Assembly: GCF_009928525.1 (NCBI RefSeq) | Contig: NZ_JAABOK010000003.1 | Span: 124,001-188,000 of the forward strand | Direction of reading: 5' to 3' | Source of the DNA: Chitinophaga solisilvae | GTDB lineage: Bacteria > Bacteroidota > Bacteroidia > Chitinophagales > Chitinophagaceae | Length of the DNA: 64,000 nucleotides | Part shown: piece after piece, positions 7,873 to 15,777 of the stretch | Numbering within the stretch: position 1 is the first letter of the stretch | Layout: every line of letters begins with the position of its first letter | Program-made: the position numbers and the translations under genes | Notes under the pieces: model-generated | Seen by the model: the letters and a program-made list of their open reading frames with translations, nothing else | What the model was told of the DNA's origin: nothing | Databases searched by the model: none

Positions 7873-9012
7873 ATGGCAGATTTTTCACACCTGCAGGATT
7901 TTTTACAACCCGTTTCCAAAGCATTTCTCAACGATGATCAGGAATATGATGCCTTTCAGATCGGAGGGGTAATTGATGTGTATGAAGATAACCATCAGCC
8001 TGATCTGGATGCCGCAGATATCATATTATTAGGGGTAGGCGAAGAAAGAGGCAGCGAAACCGGAAGAACCGGTACGCATGGCCCCGACGCCATTCGCCGC
8101 GAATTCTTCCGGCTGTATAACTGGCATCGTGATATTAAACTCGCCGATGTGGGAAACCTGCGCTCAGGCGCATTCCTGGCTGATGCCTACGCCGCACTCA
8201 AAACAGTGGCAGGCGAACTGCTGCAAGCTAACAAAACCATTATCATCCTCGGAGGATCCCATGATCTTACCTACGCACAATACAAGGCGTATGCCTCACA
8301 GCAACTGATTATCGAAGCTACCGTAGCTGATGCGCTCATCGACCTGCAGGAGGAATCCGCCCTGCGCAGCGAACGTTATCTGATGGACATCCTCACGGAA
8401 CAGCCCAACTACCTGCGCCATTACAATCACCTCGGCTTCCAGAGTTATTTTGTACACCCGCGTATGCTCGAAACACTGGACAAGCTGCGGTTTGACTGCT
8501 ACCGCCTGGGCCGCATCCGGGAAAATATGGAAGAAGCAGAACCGGTACTCAGGCACTCTGATTTATTCAGTCTTGATATCAATATCATCCGCCACACCGA
8601 CGCTCCTGCCAATAACCTCTCCCCTAACGGTTTCAGCGGAGAAGAAGCCTGCTCGCTGGCCCGCTATGCCGGTATGAGCAGCCGGCTCTCGTCTTTCGGT
8701 ATCTATGGCTACCGCCCTGAAAAAGATAAGGAAAACCTCACCGCACGCCAGATTTCACAGATGATCTGGTACTTCATGGATGGTCGCGCCGTAAAAAATA
8801 AGGAAGCCTTACTGGATGACCGCGATGCATTCTGGGAATTTCATATAGCCTTCTCCGATATAGAAACCGTTTTCCTCAAAAGCAAAAAAACAGGCCGCTG
8901 GTGGATGCAACTCCCCGACCAGGAATTTGTTCCCTGCGCCTATAATGATTACCTCCTCGCCAGCAACAACGAAATGCCGGAAAGGTGGCTGCGGCACCAG
9001 GAAAGACTGTGA
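7873..9012 (+). CDS. arginase/formimidoylglutamase-fold protein with altered metal ligands
   Basis: This 379-residue protein is longer than typical ureohydrolases (about 300). The ATG at 7873 is preferred over the GTG just before it. The fold is shown by ILLGVGEERGSETGRTGTHGPDAIR, ILGGSHDLTYAQY, SLDINIIRHTDAPA and SPNGFSGEEACSLARYAG. Canonical members bind two Mn ions through GGDHS, DAHxD and SxDxDxxDP. Here these read GGSHD, an unrelated EATVADALIDL stretch, and SLDIN, so several ligands are missing. Similar divergent proteins in Bacteroidota are often labelled formimidoylglutamase. No histidine-degradation genes are nearby. Either metal use differs or the role is not hydrolytic. Confidence 0.75.
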   Translation: MADFSHLQDFLQPVSKAFLNDDQEYDAFQIGGVIDVYEDNHQPDLDAADIILLGVGEERGSETGRTGTHGPDAIRREFFRLYNWHRDIKLADVGNLRSGAFLADAYAALKTVAGELLQANKTIIILGGSHDLTYAQYKAYASQQLIIEATVADALIDLQEESALRSERYLMDILTEQPNYLRHYNHLGFQSYFVHPRMLETLDKLRFDCYRLGRIRENMEEAEPVLRHSDLFSLDINIIRHTDAPANNLSPNGFSGEEACSLARYAGMSSRLSSFGIYGYRPEKDKENLTARQISQMIWYFMDGRAVKNKEALLDDRDAFWEFHIAFSDIETVFLKSKKTGRWWMQLPDQEFVPCAYNDYLLASNNEMPERWLRHQERL

Positions 9013-9018
9013 TATTTT

Positions 9019-9132
9019 GTTATTTGGTTATTTGAGATTTGGTTATTTGAAATGCAGCGAAGACATGCGCGAATATGTTCGCAACAATCTTCGCTGCATT
9101 TCAAATAACCAAATCTCAAATAACCCAATAAC
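9019..9132. repeat. family B long palindrome
   Basis: The arms run from GTTATTTGGTTATTTGAG through AAATGCAGCGAAGA and back, with one mismatch in the outer part. The interior GCGAATATGTTCGCAAC is the reverse complement, with small changes, of the interior in the copy at 5935, so this copy is in the opposite orientation. It fills the gap between two convergent stop codons (9012 and 9138). Confidence 0.93.
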
Positions 9133-9137
9133 CCAAT

Positions 9138-9545
9138 CTAAATGGTTATGTCGAGCAGCGCGTTAACCCTGTCTTTAAGGTAGGCGGCTTTATTGTCAGT
9201 GGAGATCATGTCATCATCGAGGCCGTTCATGGTGCTTTTGTGCAGCTTTTCTACCCGTTCATCTATCTTTTTAAAATAGACATCTTTTTTTTCCTCCCAG
9301 GTAATCTGATCAGCTTCCAGTTTATGCTGGCGGGTTAGATCGATGTGGCTGTAGAGGTGTTGCAGGGTGGAATACAGGAGGCTGTCCAGCTGTTTGTAAT
9401 AGGTGAGCGCACAGCCATAGCTGTTGCTGCTCCGGGAGAGGCACTGCTGATAACGGGTTTCGAGTGTATCCAGCGCAGCGGAACGCGACTGGGAATAAAC
9501 ATTGGAACACAGGAAAACCAACAGTATAAGGATAAGGTTTCGCAT
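9138..9545 (-). CDS. secreted LprI/DUF1311-like protein
   Basis: This 135-residue protein uses the ATG at 9545, which gives the signal peptide MRNLILILLVFLCSNVYSQ; a GTG two codons upstream is possible. The mature part has paired cysteines (QCLSRSSNSYGCALTYYKQLDSLLYSTLQ) and a WEEKKDVYFKKIDERV segment. This pattern resembles the lysozyme-inhibitor LprI N-terminal domain family, where cysteines form disulfides and an aromatic/charged helix follows. The assignment is tentative. The next gene on the same strand, 9616-10011, is a clearer relative. They are separated by 70 bases that contain -7-like elements for this gene. Confidence 0.55.
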   Translation of the reverse strand: MRNLILILLVFLCSNVYSQSRSAALDTLETRYQQCLSRSSNSYGCALTYYKQLDSLLYSTLQHLYSHIDLTRQHKLEADQITWEEKKDVYFKKIDERVEKLHKSTMNGLDDDMISTDNKAAYLKDRVNALLDITI

Positions 9546-9562
9546 AGGCACTGTGTGAATGC

Positions 9563-9578
9563 CAAAAATACAAAATTA
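9563..9578 (-). promoter_or_regulatory. two adjacent candidate -7 promoter elements
   Basis: On the minus strand TATTTTTG (9563-9570) and TAATTTTG (9571-9578) lie next to each other and both match TAnnTTTG. They are 17-33 bases before the ATG at 9545. Confidence 0.35.
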
Positions 9579-9615
9579 TTATATATAAATATATGTTAAT
9601 TTAACAAGAACGCTG

Positions 9616-10011
9616 CTATTGTCTGGCGCCGATGGAGCCGGAGCATACATCTCCCTCCTGATGGGGGCTAAGCCACGTCCGCAGGGTTTCTATACGTTGA
9701 TGGGTGAGTTCCGTCAGGTAATTGGATTTGCACATGGGGAAAACGCTGCCGTAAAATTTGGCAGATTCGGGGAACATCATTTTTACCTGTGCATCGCGGA
9801 GTTGTATCCAGACCTTTTGCGCATCCTTTAAATGCGTGAGAAAATTCTTATTGGCGGCATAATCCTTTACTATCTGCTGATAAACGGTATTCAGCTCCTT
9901 ATCAGCTTCCCTGTAATCTTTTTCGGCTTTCTTGTTCAATTCAGCCTGTGACTGGGCAAAGCCGGTTACGCTGGCAGCAATCAGCAACAGTGTGACTACA
10001 AATGATTTCAT
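9616..10011 (-). CDS. secreted LprI/DUF1311 family protein
   Basis: This 131-residue protein starts at 10011 with signal peptide MKSFVVTLLLIAASVTGFAQ; the open frame continues upstream but would run into the methyltransferase gene. The mature sequence ADKELNTVYQQIVKDYAAN followed by LKDAQKVWIQLRDAQV and a late Cys pair (FPMCKSNY, GDVCSG) is the hallmark of DUF1311/LprI proteins. M. tuberculosis LprI inhibits lysozyme; a role in envelope protection is possible here but unproven. It begins 4 bases after the methyltransferase stop, so the two are very likely co-transcribed. Confidence 0.8.
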   Translation of the reverse strand: MKSFVVTLLLIAASVTGFAQSQAELNKKAEKDYREADKELNTVYQQIVKDYAANKNFLTHLKDAQKVWIQLRDAQVKMMFPESAKFYGSVFPMCKSNYLTELTHQRIETLRTWLSPHQEGDVCSGSIGARQ

Positions 10012-10015
10012 CTGT

Positions 10016-10819
10016 TTAAGGTTTATAGAATTTGAATGCATATACCATAGGCAGCTTCCCTTCCATTCCGCGGATGTAATAGCGTCCGTCCTGCTCTACC
10101 GTGTTATTAAAGCAGTTATAGGGGGAATAGTCGAACTCGCGGAATACCTGCAGCTGCAGGCCCTGCGTCACCAGTGCCGATATAATTTCGCTGAGCGGAT
10201 GATTCCATGACCAGGAGGTATCCTTCAGTTCGGCACTACGGTCAGTATAAGACCCGGTGGCCTCTTCCACAATAGGAGCCGTGTTGAAGTAATCATATTT
10301 CACGGTGGTAAAATCGTCGTCAAACATCCAGAGCGTAGGGTGGAAATCCGCCATAATAAAGGAACCACCGGGCTTCAGGTAGCGTTGCACCACTGCAGCC
10401 CACTTGTCCAGATCGGGCAGCCAGCCAATAGTGCCGTAAGACGTGAAAACAATATCAAAGCGGTCTTCCAGGTGTTCCGGCAAGCTGTACAGGTCGCAAC
10501 AGATGAAGCGTGCCTGCGCCTGCAGGGAAAGTTGTGCGGTAAGGTCATTGGCAACCGCTATGGCGGCATCGGAAAGATCAACACCGGTAACGGTGGCGCC
10601 TAAACGCGCAAGAGATAACGTATCCTGTCCGAAGTGACACTGCAGATGCAGGATACGTTTTCCCTCCACGCCGGACAATAGCTCCAGCTCAATGCTGTTC
10701 AGTGAATTGCGGCCATTCAGGAACGCCGGCACATCATAAAAGTCCGAAGTAACGTGCACGGCTGTACGCTTATTCCACATTTCTCTGTTGGCAGCAATAT
10801 ATTCCTGTCCGCTATTCAT
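10016..10819 (-). CDS. class I SAM-dependent methyltransferase
   Basis: This 267-residue protein has motif I in ILHLQCHFGQDTLSLARLGATVTGVDLSD (Gly-rich loop and acidic end of strand 2) and motif IV in DIVFTSYGTIGWLPDLDKW. The N-terminal MWNKRTAVHVTSDFYDVPAFL segment is common in uncharacterised Bacteroidota methyltransferases. The many Asp and aromatic residues around DFHPTLWMFDDDF may shape a small-molecule pocket. The substrate is unknown. It lies between the M16 peptidase pair upstream (11 bases) and the LprI-like gene downstream, as part of a minus-strand run. Confidence 0.85.
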   Translation of the reverse strand: MNSGQEYIAANREMWNKRTAVHVTSDFYDVPAFLNGRNSLNSIELELLSGVEGKRILHLQCHFGQDTLSLARLGATVTGVDLSDAAIAVANDLTAQLSLQAQARFICCDLYSLPEHLEDRFDIVFTSYGTIGWLPDLDKWAAVVQRYLKPGGSFIMADFHPTLWMFDDDFTTVKYDYFNTAPIVEEATGSYTDRSAELKDTSWSWNHPLSEIISALVTQGLQLQVFREFDYSPYNCFNNTVEQDGRYYIRGMEGKLPMVYAFKFYKP

Positions 10820-10830
10820 TGTTTGTCCGG

Positions 10831-12111
10831 TTAAATAACAACCAGTTCATAGAAGTCACCGGGAGAAAAATACTGTTTCGCCAGGTGTTGTAATTCTTCT
10901 GCAGAAATGGTTTTAATAGTTTGAATGTTATTGTAGAAATAGTTTTCATCCAGGTCGTTCAGGATGAGGTTTTTCCAGCGTTGTATCAGCTGGAAGGCGC
11001 CATCGAGGTCGCCCAGGATAGAGCCTATCATATAGTTGCGCACAAGGTCCAGTTCTTCTGCCGGCACTACTTCATCCTGCAGCTTTTTCAGCTCCTTGTA
11101 TACTTCTTCGATAGCGGCTTCACAAACATCGCGGCCGGCTTCGGTCTGGATGTTGATGGCGCTGGATTGCCTGAAGTTATACAGTTGTGAATGGATGCCG
11201 TAGGTATATCCTTTTTCTTCGCGGATATTGCTCATCAGCCTGGAGCCGAAATAGCCGCCCAGAATGGTATTCAGTACCAGCATTTTAGGGAAGTCAGGAT
11301 GATAGCGGTTCGGGAACTGACGTGCCAAACGGATAGCACCCTGTACGCCGTTTTCATCATTGAAGATGCGGAACTTCTTCTCTTCAGCCGGTTGAATGGG
11401 AAGATCCAGCCTGGTAAGATGAGTTTCGCCGTTCCATTTGGTAGCGCCGAAGCTCTTGTTCAGCAGCTCAATCATATTGGCGGGCATATGGCCGGCCACA
11501 AATATGCGGCAGTTGTTGTAGGTATAATGCTTCTGGTAAAAGGCCTTCAGCGTTTCGGTCTGCAGTGCATCATACGCCATCATGCTGCTCACGCGGCCGT
11601 ACGGATGGAATTCTCCGAAAAGATATTTATCGATAAACCGGTTAGCGACAAAATCGCATTTCTGCAGGTTTACGGCAAGCTTCTGTTTATGATTCTGTTT
11701 GTACAGGTTCAGTTCTTCTTCCGGGAAAACCGGGTCCAGGATTACATCCTGTAACACCGGCAGCAACACTTCCGCATGCTTGGTAAGGCAGTGCAGGGTG
11801 TAAACCGCTGTTTCGTGATAGGCATTCCGGTTGAGATATGCGCCGTGATAGTCGATGCTCTCGTTTATTTCCAGCGCAGTACGTTTGCTGGTACCGTTTT
11901 TCAGGAGGAAGTTGGTGGCTGCGGCTTCCAGGCTTTCGCTCTCGTACCAGGTGCCGGCAGGAAATACCAATTCCAGTTGCAGTGTTTCCTGTTCATCAGA
12001 TTTGACAACATAAACAGGAATGCCATTGTCGAGTGTATACTGCTCGTATGGCTTTAGTTTCAGGTCAAACTCAACTGCATCTTTAATGGGGGGAGGAGTT
12101 GTTCTGTTCAT
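10831..12111 (-). CDS. M16 family protein, non-catalytic partner subunit
   Basis: This 426-residue protein has the insulinase/mitochondrial processing peptidase fold: LQLELVFPAGTWYES at the start, YTYGIHSQLYNFRQSSAINIQTEAG in the C-terminal half. At the position of the zinc motif HxxEH it reads AATNFLLKNGTSK, so it cannot bind zinc. The late GYTYGIHS segment keeps the Arg/Tyr-type substrate-binding loop. In two-chain M16B peptidases one chain carries HxxEH and the other helps bind substrate. The catalytic chain is the gene immediately upstream (12144-13382), 32 bases away, so the two probably form a heterodimer. Confidence 0.88.
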   Translation of the reverse strand: MNRTTPPPIKDAVEFDLKLKPYEQYTLDNGIPVYVVKSDEQETLQLELVFPAGTWYESESLEAAATNFLLKNGTSKRTALEINESIDYHGAYLNRNAYHETAVYTLHCLTKHAEVLLPVLQDVILDPVFPEEELNLYKQNHKQKLAVNLQKCDFVANRFIDKYLFGEFHPYGRVSSMMAYDALQTETLKAFYQKHYTYNNCRIFVAGHMPANMIELLNKSFGATKWNGETHLTRLDLPIQPAEEKKFRIFNDENGVQGAIRLARQFPNRYHPDFPKMLVLNTILGGYFGSRLMSNIREEKGYTYGIHSQLYNFRQSSAINIQTEAGRDVCEAAIEEVYKELKKLQDEVVPAEELDLVRNYMIGSILGDLDGAFQLIQRWKNLILNDLDENYFYNNIQTIKTISAEELQHLAKQYFSPGDFYELVVI

Positions 12112-12143
12112 TTTATCTCATTTAAACCGAAAGAAAGTCAGCA

Positions 12144-13382
12144 TTAGTTTTCGGCATAGTAGTAAATAGTGTTGGAATTTTTTTCATCGAAGAGTACTTT
12201 CGCTTCTTCATGTAAATCGGCGGTAGTAACAACTGCGTAATTCTGGAATTCCTTATTCATCAATGCAGCGTCTCCCAGCAGCTCATAAAACGCCAGGTTG
12301 TTGGCGCGGTTGAGCAGGCTCATGTCTTCAAAAGCCAGCATGCTTTCTACGCGGTTTTTTACTTTTTGTAATTCTCTTTCGGAGATGATTTCGTTTTGTA
12401 GTTTTTCGATTTCTATCTGGATCGCTTTCTCGGCATCTTTCATTTTTACGCCTTTTACCAGCTTACCTTCAATGGTCAGCAGGCCAGCGTCGAGGGTACC
12501 AAAATGGTAACAGTCGATATTGCTGAAAAGCTTTTTTTCCTTTACGAGCACCTGATGCAGCCGGGAAGAGCTGCCACCGCCCAGTACGTCGCTGAGCAGA
12601 TCAGCGATGTAATAGCGCTTGTCGCCGCGGGGATACATGTGATAGCATTTATACAGCGCATCCAGCGGCACATTGGCTTTCACTTCCAGTTTGTGTGCAG
12701 CTGTCTGTGGCGGTTCCACCGGAAGCTGACGGGTATATTTGTCGCCGGCAGGAATATCGCCGAACCATTTTTCTGCCAGCGTTTTCACCTGGTCAACGGT
12801 AATATTACCGGCCACAGAGAGGATAGCGTTATTTGGTCTGTAAAATTTGAAGAAGAAGGCTTTCACATCATCCAGCTTTGCATTTTCGATGTGGGACAAT
12901 TCCTTACCGATGGTCATCCAGCGGTAGGGATGCGCCGAATACGCCAGTTCCCGCATTTTATGCCATACATCGCCATAGGGCTTGTTGATGTAGTGTTCCT
13001 TAAATTCTTCCGACACCACCTTTCTTTGTACATCCAGGCTTTTCTCGCCGAAGGCAAGCGATAACATGCGGTCGCTTTCCAGCCAGAAGGCGGTTTCGAT
13101 ATTATCTGCCGGCAGTTGTATGTAGTAGTTGGTAAGATCGCTGGTGGTATAGGCATTGTTCTCGCCTCCGGCCATCTGCAGCGGTTCATCGTATTCAGGG
13201 ATATTGATGGAGCCACCGAACATAAGGTGCTCGAATAAATGTGCGAATCCTGTCTGTTCCGGGTTTTCGTCTCTCGCCCCTACGTCGTACAGCACGTTTA
13301 ATACGGCCATGGGGGTTGTATGGTCTTCGTGTACCACCACCTTTAATCCATTGGCCAACGTGAATTTATTATAATGAATCAT
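12144..13382 (-). CDS. M16 zinc metallopeptidase, catalytic subunit
   Basis: This 412-residue protein starts at 13382 with MIHYNKFTLANGLKVVVHEDH; the longer frame upstream overlaps another gene and is rejected. It has HLFEH within GFAHLFEHLMFGG, the inverted zinc motif of M16 peptidases, and the downstream Glu ligand region KVVSEEFKEHYINKPYGD. The C-terminal half carries GDKRYYIADLLSDVLGGGSSSRL. There is no signal peptide, so it is probably cytoplasmic and degrades small peptides with its inactive partner downstream. The gene follows a retropepsin-like gene, with a half palindrome in the 80-base gap. Confidence 0.92.
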   Translation of the reverse strand: MIHYNKFTLANGLKVVVHEDHTTPMAVLNVLYDVGARDENPEQTGFAHLFEHLMFGGSINIPEYDEPLQMAGGENNAYTTSDLTNYYIQLPADNIETAFWLESDRMLSLAFGEKSLDVQRKVVSEEFKEHYINKPYGDVWHKMRELAYSAHPYRWMTIGKELSHIENAKLDDVKAFFFKFYRPNNAILSVAGNITVDQVKTLAEKWFGDIPAGDKYTRQLPVEPPQTAAHKLEVKANVPLDALYKCYHMYPRGDKRYYIADLLSDVLGGGSSSRLHQVLVKEKKLFSNIDCYHFGTLDAGLLTIEGKLVKGVKMKDAEKAIQIEIEKLQNEIISERELQKVKNRVESMLAFEDMSLLNRANNLAFYELLGDAALMNKEFQNYAVVTTADLHEEAKVLFDEKNSNTIYYYAEN

Positions 13383-13419
13383 AATGTAATATTGGTGTAA
13401 AAGTAAAAATAGCGATAAA

Positions 13420-13438
13420 AATTGCGAATTACGAATTG
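13420..13438. repeat. single arm of a family A palindrome
   Basis: AATTGCGAATTACGAATTG matches the family A outer arm exactly, but no complementary arm follows before the stop codon of the retropepsin-like gene at 13463. It is probably a decayed or half-deleted copy, again 3' of a gene. Confidence 0.6.
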
Positions 13439-13462
13439 TAACGGGGCTCCTGTTAATCCGGA

Positions 13463-14398
13463 TCATTCCAGGTAGAGTTCTTTTTTCTCATAATTGATGG
13501 TCAGGGAGGAGAACTGTTTCCAGATGTCATAGCCGATAGCCCCGGCGACTTCTGTAAACACGCCCACATCGTTGATATCCTTGCTGTAGCTGACAGGCAC
13601 GGGAGATATATTTTTACCGCCCAGCTGCATGGATGGAAGTGAGCTGTTGATATAATACAGCATCCGCGCCAGGTCCACCACCTGATCGGTATTGATGGTG
13701 GGTAAGATGTTGAGTTTATATTTATCTACGTAAGGCCAGTTGAACAGGATACCATAATCGCCGCCCGTGGTGATATGATAGTGACCGGGAAGCGAGCGCC
13801 CGTCTGGCAGGGTAATGGAGGCATCAACAACGGGTGTGCTGTAGTTGAGCTGAAAATGCAGCAGGCGGCCGGTGTTGCCAACGGGCATTTTGCCTTTGCG
13901 GTAACATATGAGCTGTTGCTGCCGGTAATCTATGCGGATGGTATACAGTTTAAGCAGGTCAATCCCGATAACGCCGTCGGCAGACAGGTTGCTGAGATTT
14001 TCCAGGTAGGCCTTTACGTAAGGTATGCGCAGGTCTTTCAGATAGAGGGCATTCAATGATACGATGGCGGTTTTGATCATTCCGTTGTTAGTGCCGCTCA
14101 TAAAGGCGTCCCGGCTTTTGTTGAGGCGCATGCGGGTAGCTACTTTCTCATCGAGTACGGTTACTTCTGCCCCGGTATCGAAAATAAAATGAAGGGTATC
14201 TGAGATACCGGACAGCACAACAGGGATGAGCACCTGCCTGTTCACCATGCTGAAAGGGATTACTGCCAGCGGTTTATGCTGATCTGTTTCTTCCTGAGCA
14301 ACGGGCTTCCTGCGTTGTCCCCACGCAGGCCAAAAGGTAATGCATATCAATACAATGAGTCCAGGAATACGCCACATGCCGCAAATAACGTTAATCAA
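13463..14398 (-). CDS. secreted retropepsin-like aspartic protease
   Basis: This 311-residue protein has a signal peptide; the Met at residue 8 (MWRIPGLIVL..) is an equally good start. The first lobe has the catalytic DTG in LHFIFDTGAEVTVLDEKVA. The second lobe, where a paired protease would repeat DTG, reads HITTGGDYGILF, so only one lobe keeps the Asp. Retropepsin-like single domains often act as homodimers, so activity is possible. A late IGYDIWKQFSSLTINYEKKELYL segment matches the typical strand at the end of this fold. It lies 14 bases downstream of a related gene, 14413-15642. The substrate is unknown. Confidence 0.82.
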   Translation of the reverse strand: MINVICGMWRIPGLIVLICITFWPAWGQRRKPVAQEETDQHKPLAVIPFSMVNRQVLIPVVLSGISDTLHFIFDTGAEVTVLDEKVATRMRLNKSRDAFMSGTNNGMIKTAIVSLNALYLKDLRIPYVKAYLENLSNLSADGVIGIDLLKLYTIRIDYRQQQLICYRKGKMPVGNTGRLLHFQLNYSTPVVDASITLPDGRSLPGHYHITTGGDYGILFNWPYVDKYKLNILPTINTDQVVDLARMLYYINSSLPSMQLGGKNISPVPVSYSKDINDVGVFTEVAGAIGYDIWKQFSSLTINYEKKELYLE

Positions 14399-14412
14399 TG
14401 GTTTAAATAACG

Positions 14413-15642
14413 TTAAAGGATGCTTTTTATTGGCATTTTTTTGATAAGCAGATCATTATCGCGGCTGATGAGCAGGGTGGCCTTGCTGCCGATGTTTTTG
14501 AGCAGTTCGCGGAACAGCTGCAGATTGGATCCCAGGTTGTTATTGACCGCCATGATGATATCGCCTTTGCGGATACCGGCTTTTTCGGCCGGGGAGCCTT
14601 TGATAATATCCGTCACTTCTACCCTGCCGTCTATCAGGTAGATGATGAGTCCTGTATAGGAGTAATCAAACATATCCTTGAAGTGAGAGTTGGGCAGCAG
14701 GTATATTTCCTTTTTGGCGTAGTTCAGCGTGATGTTGAAGCGGCGCAGCAGGTCGTTGCCGATCATACCACCCAGAAACGGATAGGCGGTAACGTTAGTA
14801 AGATCGTCGAAAATATAGGTAGGCACATTACGGAAGGAAAAGCTGCCGACTCTGAATTCCTGTATGGTGGTGAGAGACATCTGCATTTTTCCGCCGAGGC
14901 CCTGGGCTTCGGTTTGAATGATTTTGCGGCTTTTGCGGTGATTGCCGAAAAGGCTGCTGTCTTTCGCAAACTGTGTGGATATCAGCAGGCACATACCTGC
15001 GCCGGTATCGAAATAGTACCGGTTGTTGACGGTTTTACGGTTGTTTCTCAGCGGAGCGGTAATCAGCGGAATCTGTGTGAGAGAAGGTTTGAGCAGTTGG
15101 CCACCTCTCGGGTAATTGAATTTTCCTTTGCTGTAGATGATGATTTCTTCCGTATCGTAATCCACAGAAACAATGTACCGGCTGAGGAGGCTGTAGCCGA
15201 TAATACCATCTACCTGGATACCGTACACCTGGCTGATGAGCTCATAGTCGTTGACGTGGAAGTCGAGGCTGTCCACCGTCAGGCCCGGCAGCTTCAGGGA
15301 GCGGTTCATGGCGAAAGATACAGGTTTGGCGGCGCCCAGTCCTTTTACAATACGGTCGGTAGGCGTGAGTTTGATGCCCAGTCTGACACAGGTGGAGGTA
15401 TCCAGGGAAATGCCGGCGCTGCCAGTATCCAGGATGAACTGCAGCGTATCCGGCACATCATTGATGACGGCTGAAATGACCACTACTCCTCCATAGTATT
15501 GTTTAAATTTAAAACGGGTGATAAGCGTGGCTTCCCGCGCTGTATCTTTTTCTAACGTGGCACTTCCGGCGAAGGCTTGTTGACAGGTACCGGCAAAGGC
15601 TACAATGAGCAGCAATAAAAAAGACAGATTACGTTTAGGCAT
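14413..15642 (-). CDS. secreted double retropepsin-like protease with PDZ domain
   Basis: This 409-residue protein begins with signal peptide MPKRNLSFLLLLIVAFAGTCQQAFAG. It has two aspartic protease motifs: LQFILDTGSAGISLD in lobe one and RYYFDTGAGMCLLIS in lobe two, so both catalytic Asp are present in one chain. The C-terminal part, GSPAEKAGIRKGDIIMAVNN, is a PDZ domain, usual for proteins that bind exposed C-termini. This order, aspartic protease then PDZ, is common in Bacteroidota periplasmic proteases of unknown target. It is divergent from mqnC and heads a minus-strand run that includes the second protease at 13463. Confidence 0.87.
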   Translation of the reverse strand: MPKRNLSFLLLLIVAFAGTCQQAFAGSATLEKDTAREATLITRFKFKQYYGGVVVISAVINDVPDTLQFILDTGSAGISLDTSTCVRLGIKLTPTDRIVKGLGAAKPVSFAMNRSLKLPGLTVDSLDFHVNDYELISQVYGIQVDGIIGYSLLSRYIVSVDYDTEEIIIYSKGKFNYPRGGQLLKPSLTQIPLITAPLRNNRKTVNNRYYFDTGAGMCLLISTQFAKDSSLFGNHRKSRKIIQTEAQGLGGKMQMSLTTIQEFRVGSFSFRNVPTYIFDDLTNVTAYPFLGGMIGNDLLRRFNITLNYAKKEIYLLPNSHFKDMFDYSYTGLIIYLIDGRVEVTDIIKGSPAEKAGIRKGDIIMAVNNNLGSNLQLFRELLKNIGSKATLLISRDNDLLIKKMPIKSIL

Positions 15643-15680
15643 ACATCAGATGCAGGGGTATCATGATTTACATAAATTTA

Positions 15681-15704
15681 ACGTATAAAATGGTACGTAT
15701 AAAA
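15681..15704. promoter_or_regulatory. direct repeat in the protease/mqnC divergent region
   Basis: ACGTATAAAA occurs at 15681-15690 and again at 15695-15704, spaced 14 bases apart, in the 135-base gap between two divergent genes. It could be an operator, but no regulator is linked to it, so this is only a sequence observation. Confidence 0.3.
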
Positions 15705-15738
15705 TATTTTTATTACAGGCGGTTAATTGTCGATATAC

Positions 15739-15746
15739 TACCTTTG
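15739..15746 (+). promoter_or_regulatory. candidate -7 promoter element for mqnC
   Basis: TACCTTTG matches TAnnTTTG and lies 31 bases before the mqnC ATG. No -33 box is obvious at 19-22 bases upstream; the nearest TTG (15727-15729) is too close. Confidence 0.45.
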
Positions 15747-15777
15747 TTTCGTTATACAGCGTTAGAATTATAGTATT

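Noticed and set aside
8927..9166. 79-residue frame across the palindrome at 9019
   Set aside because: It is a translation of repeat arms (FGYLRFGYLK words); the same words appear at other copies, which shows repeat rather than protein conservation.
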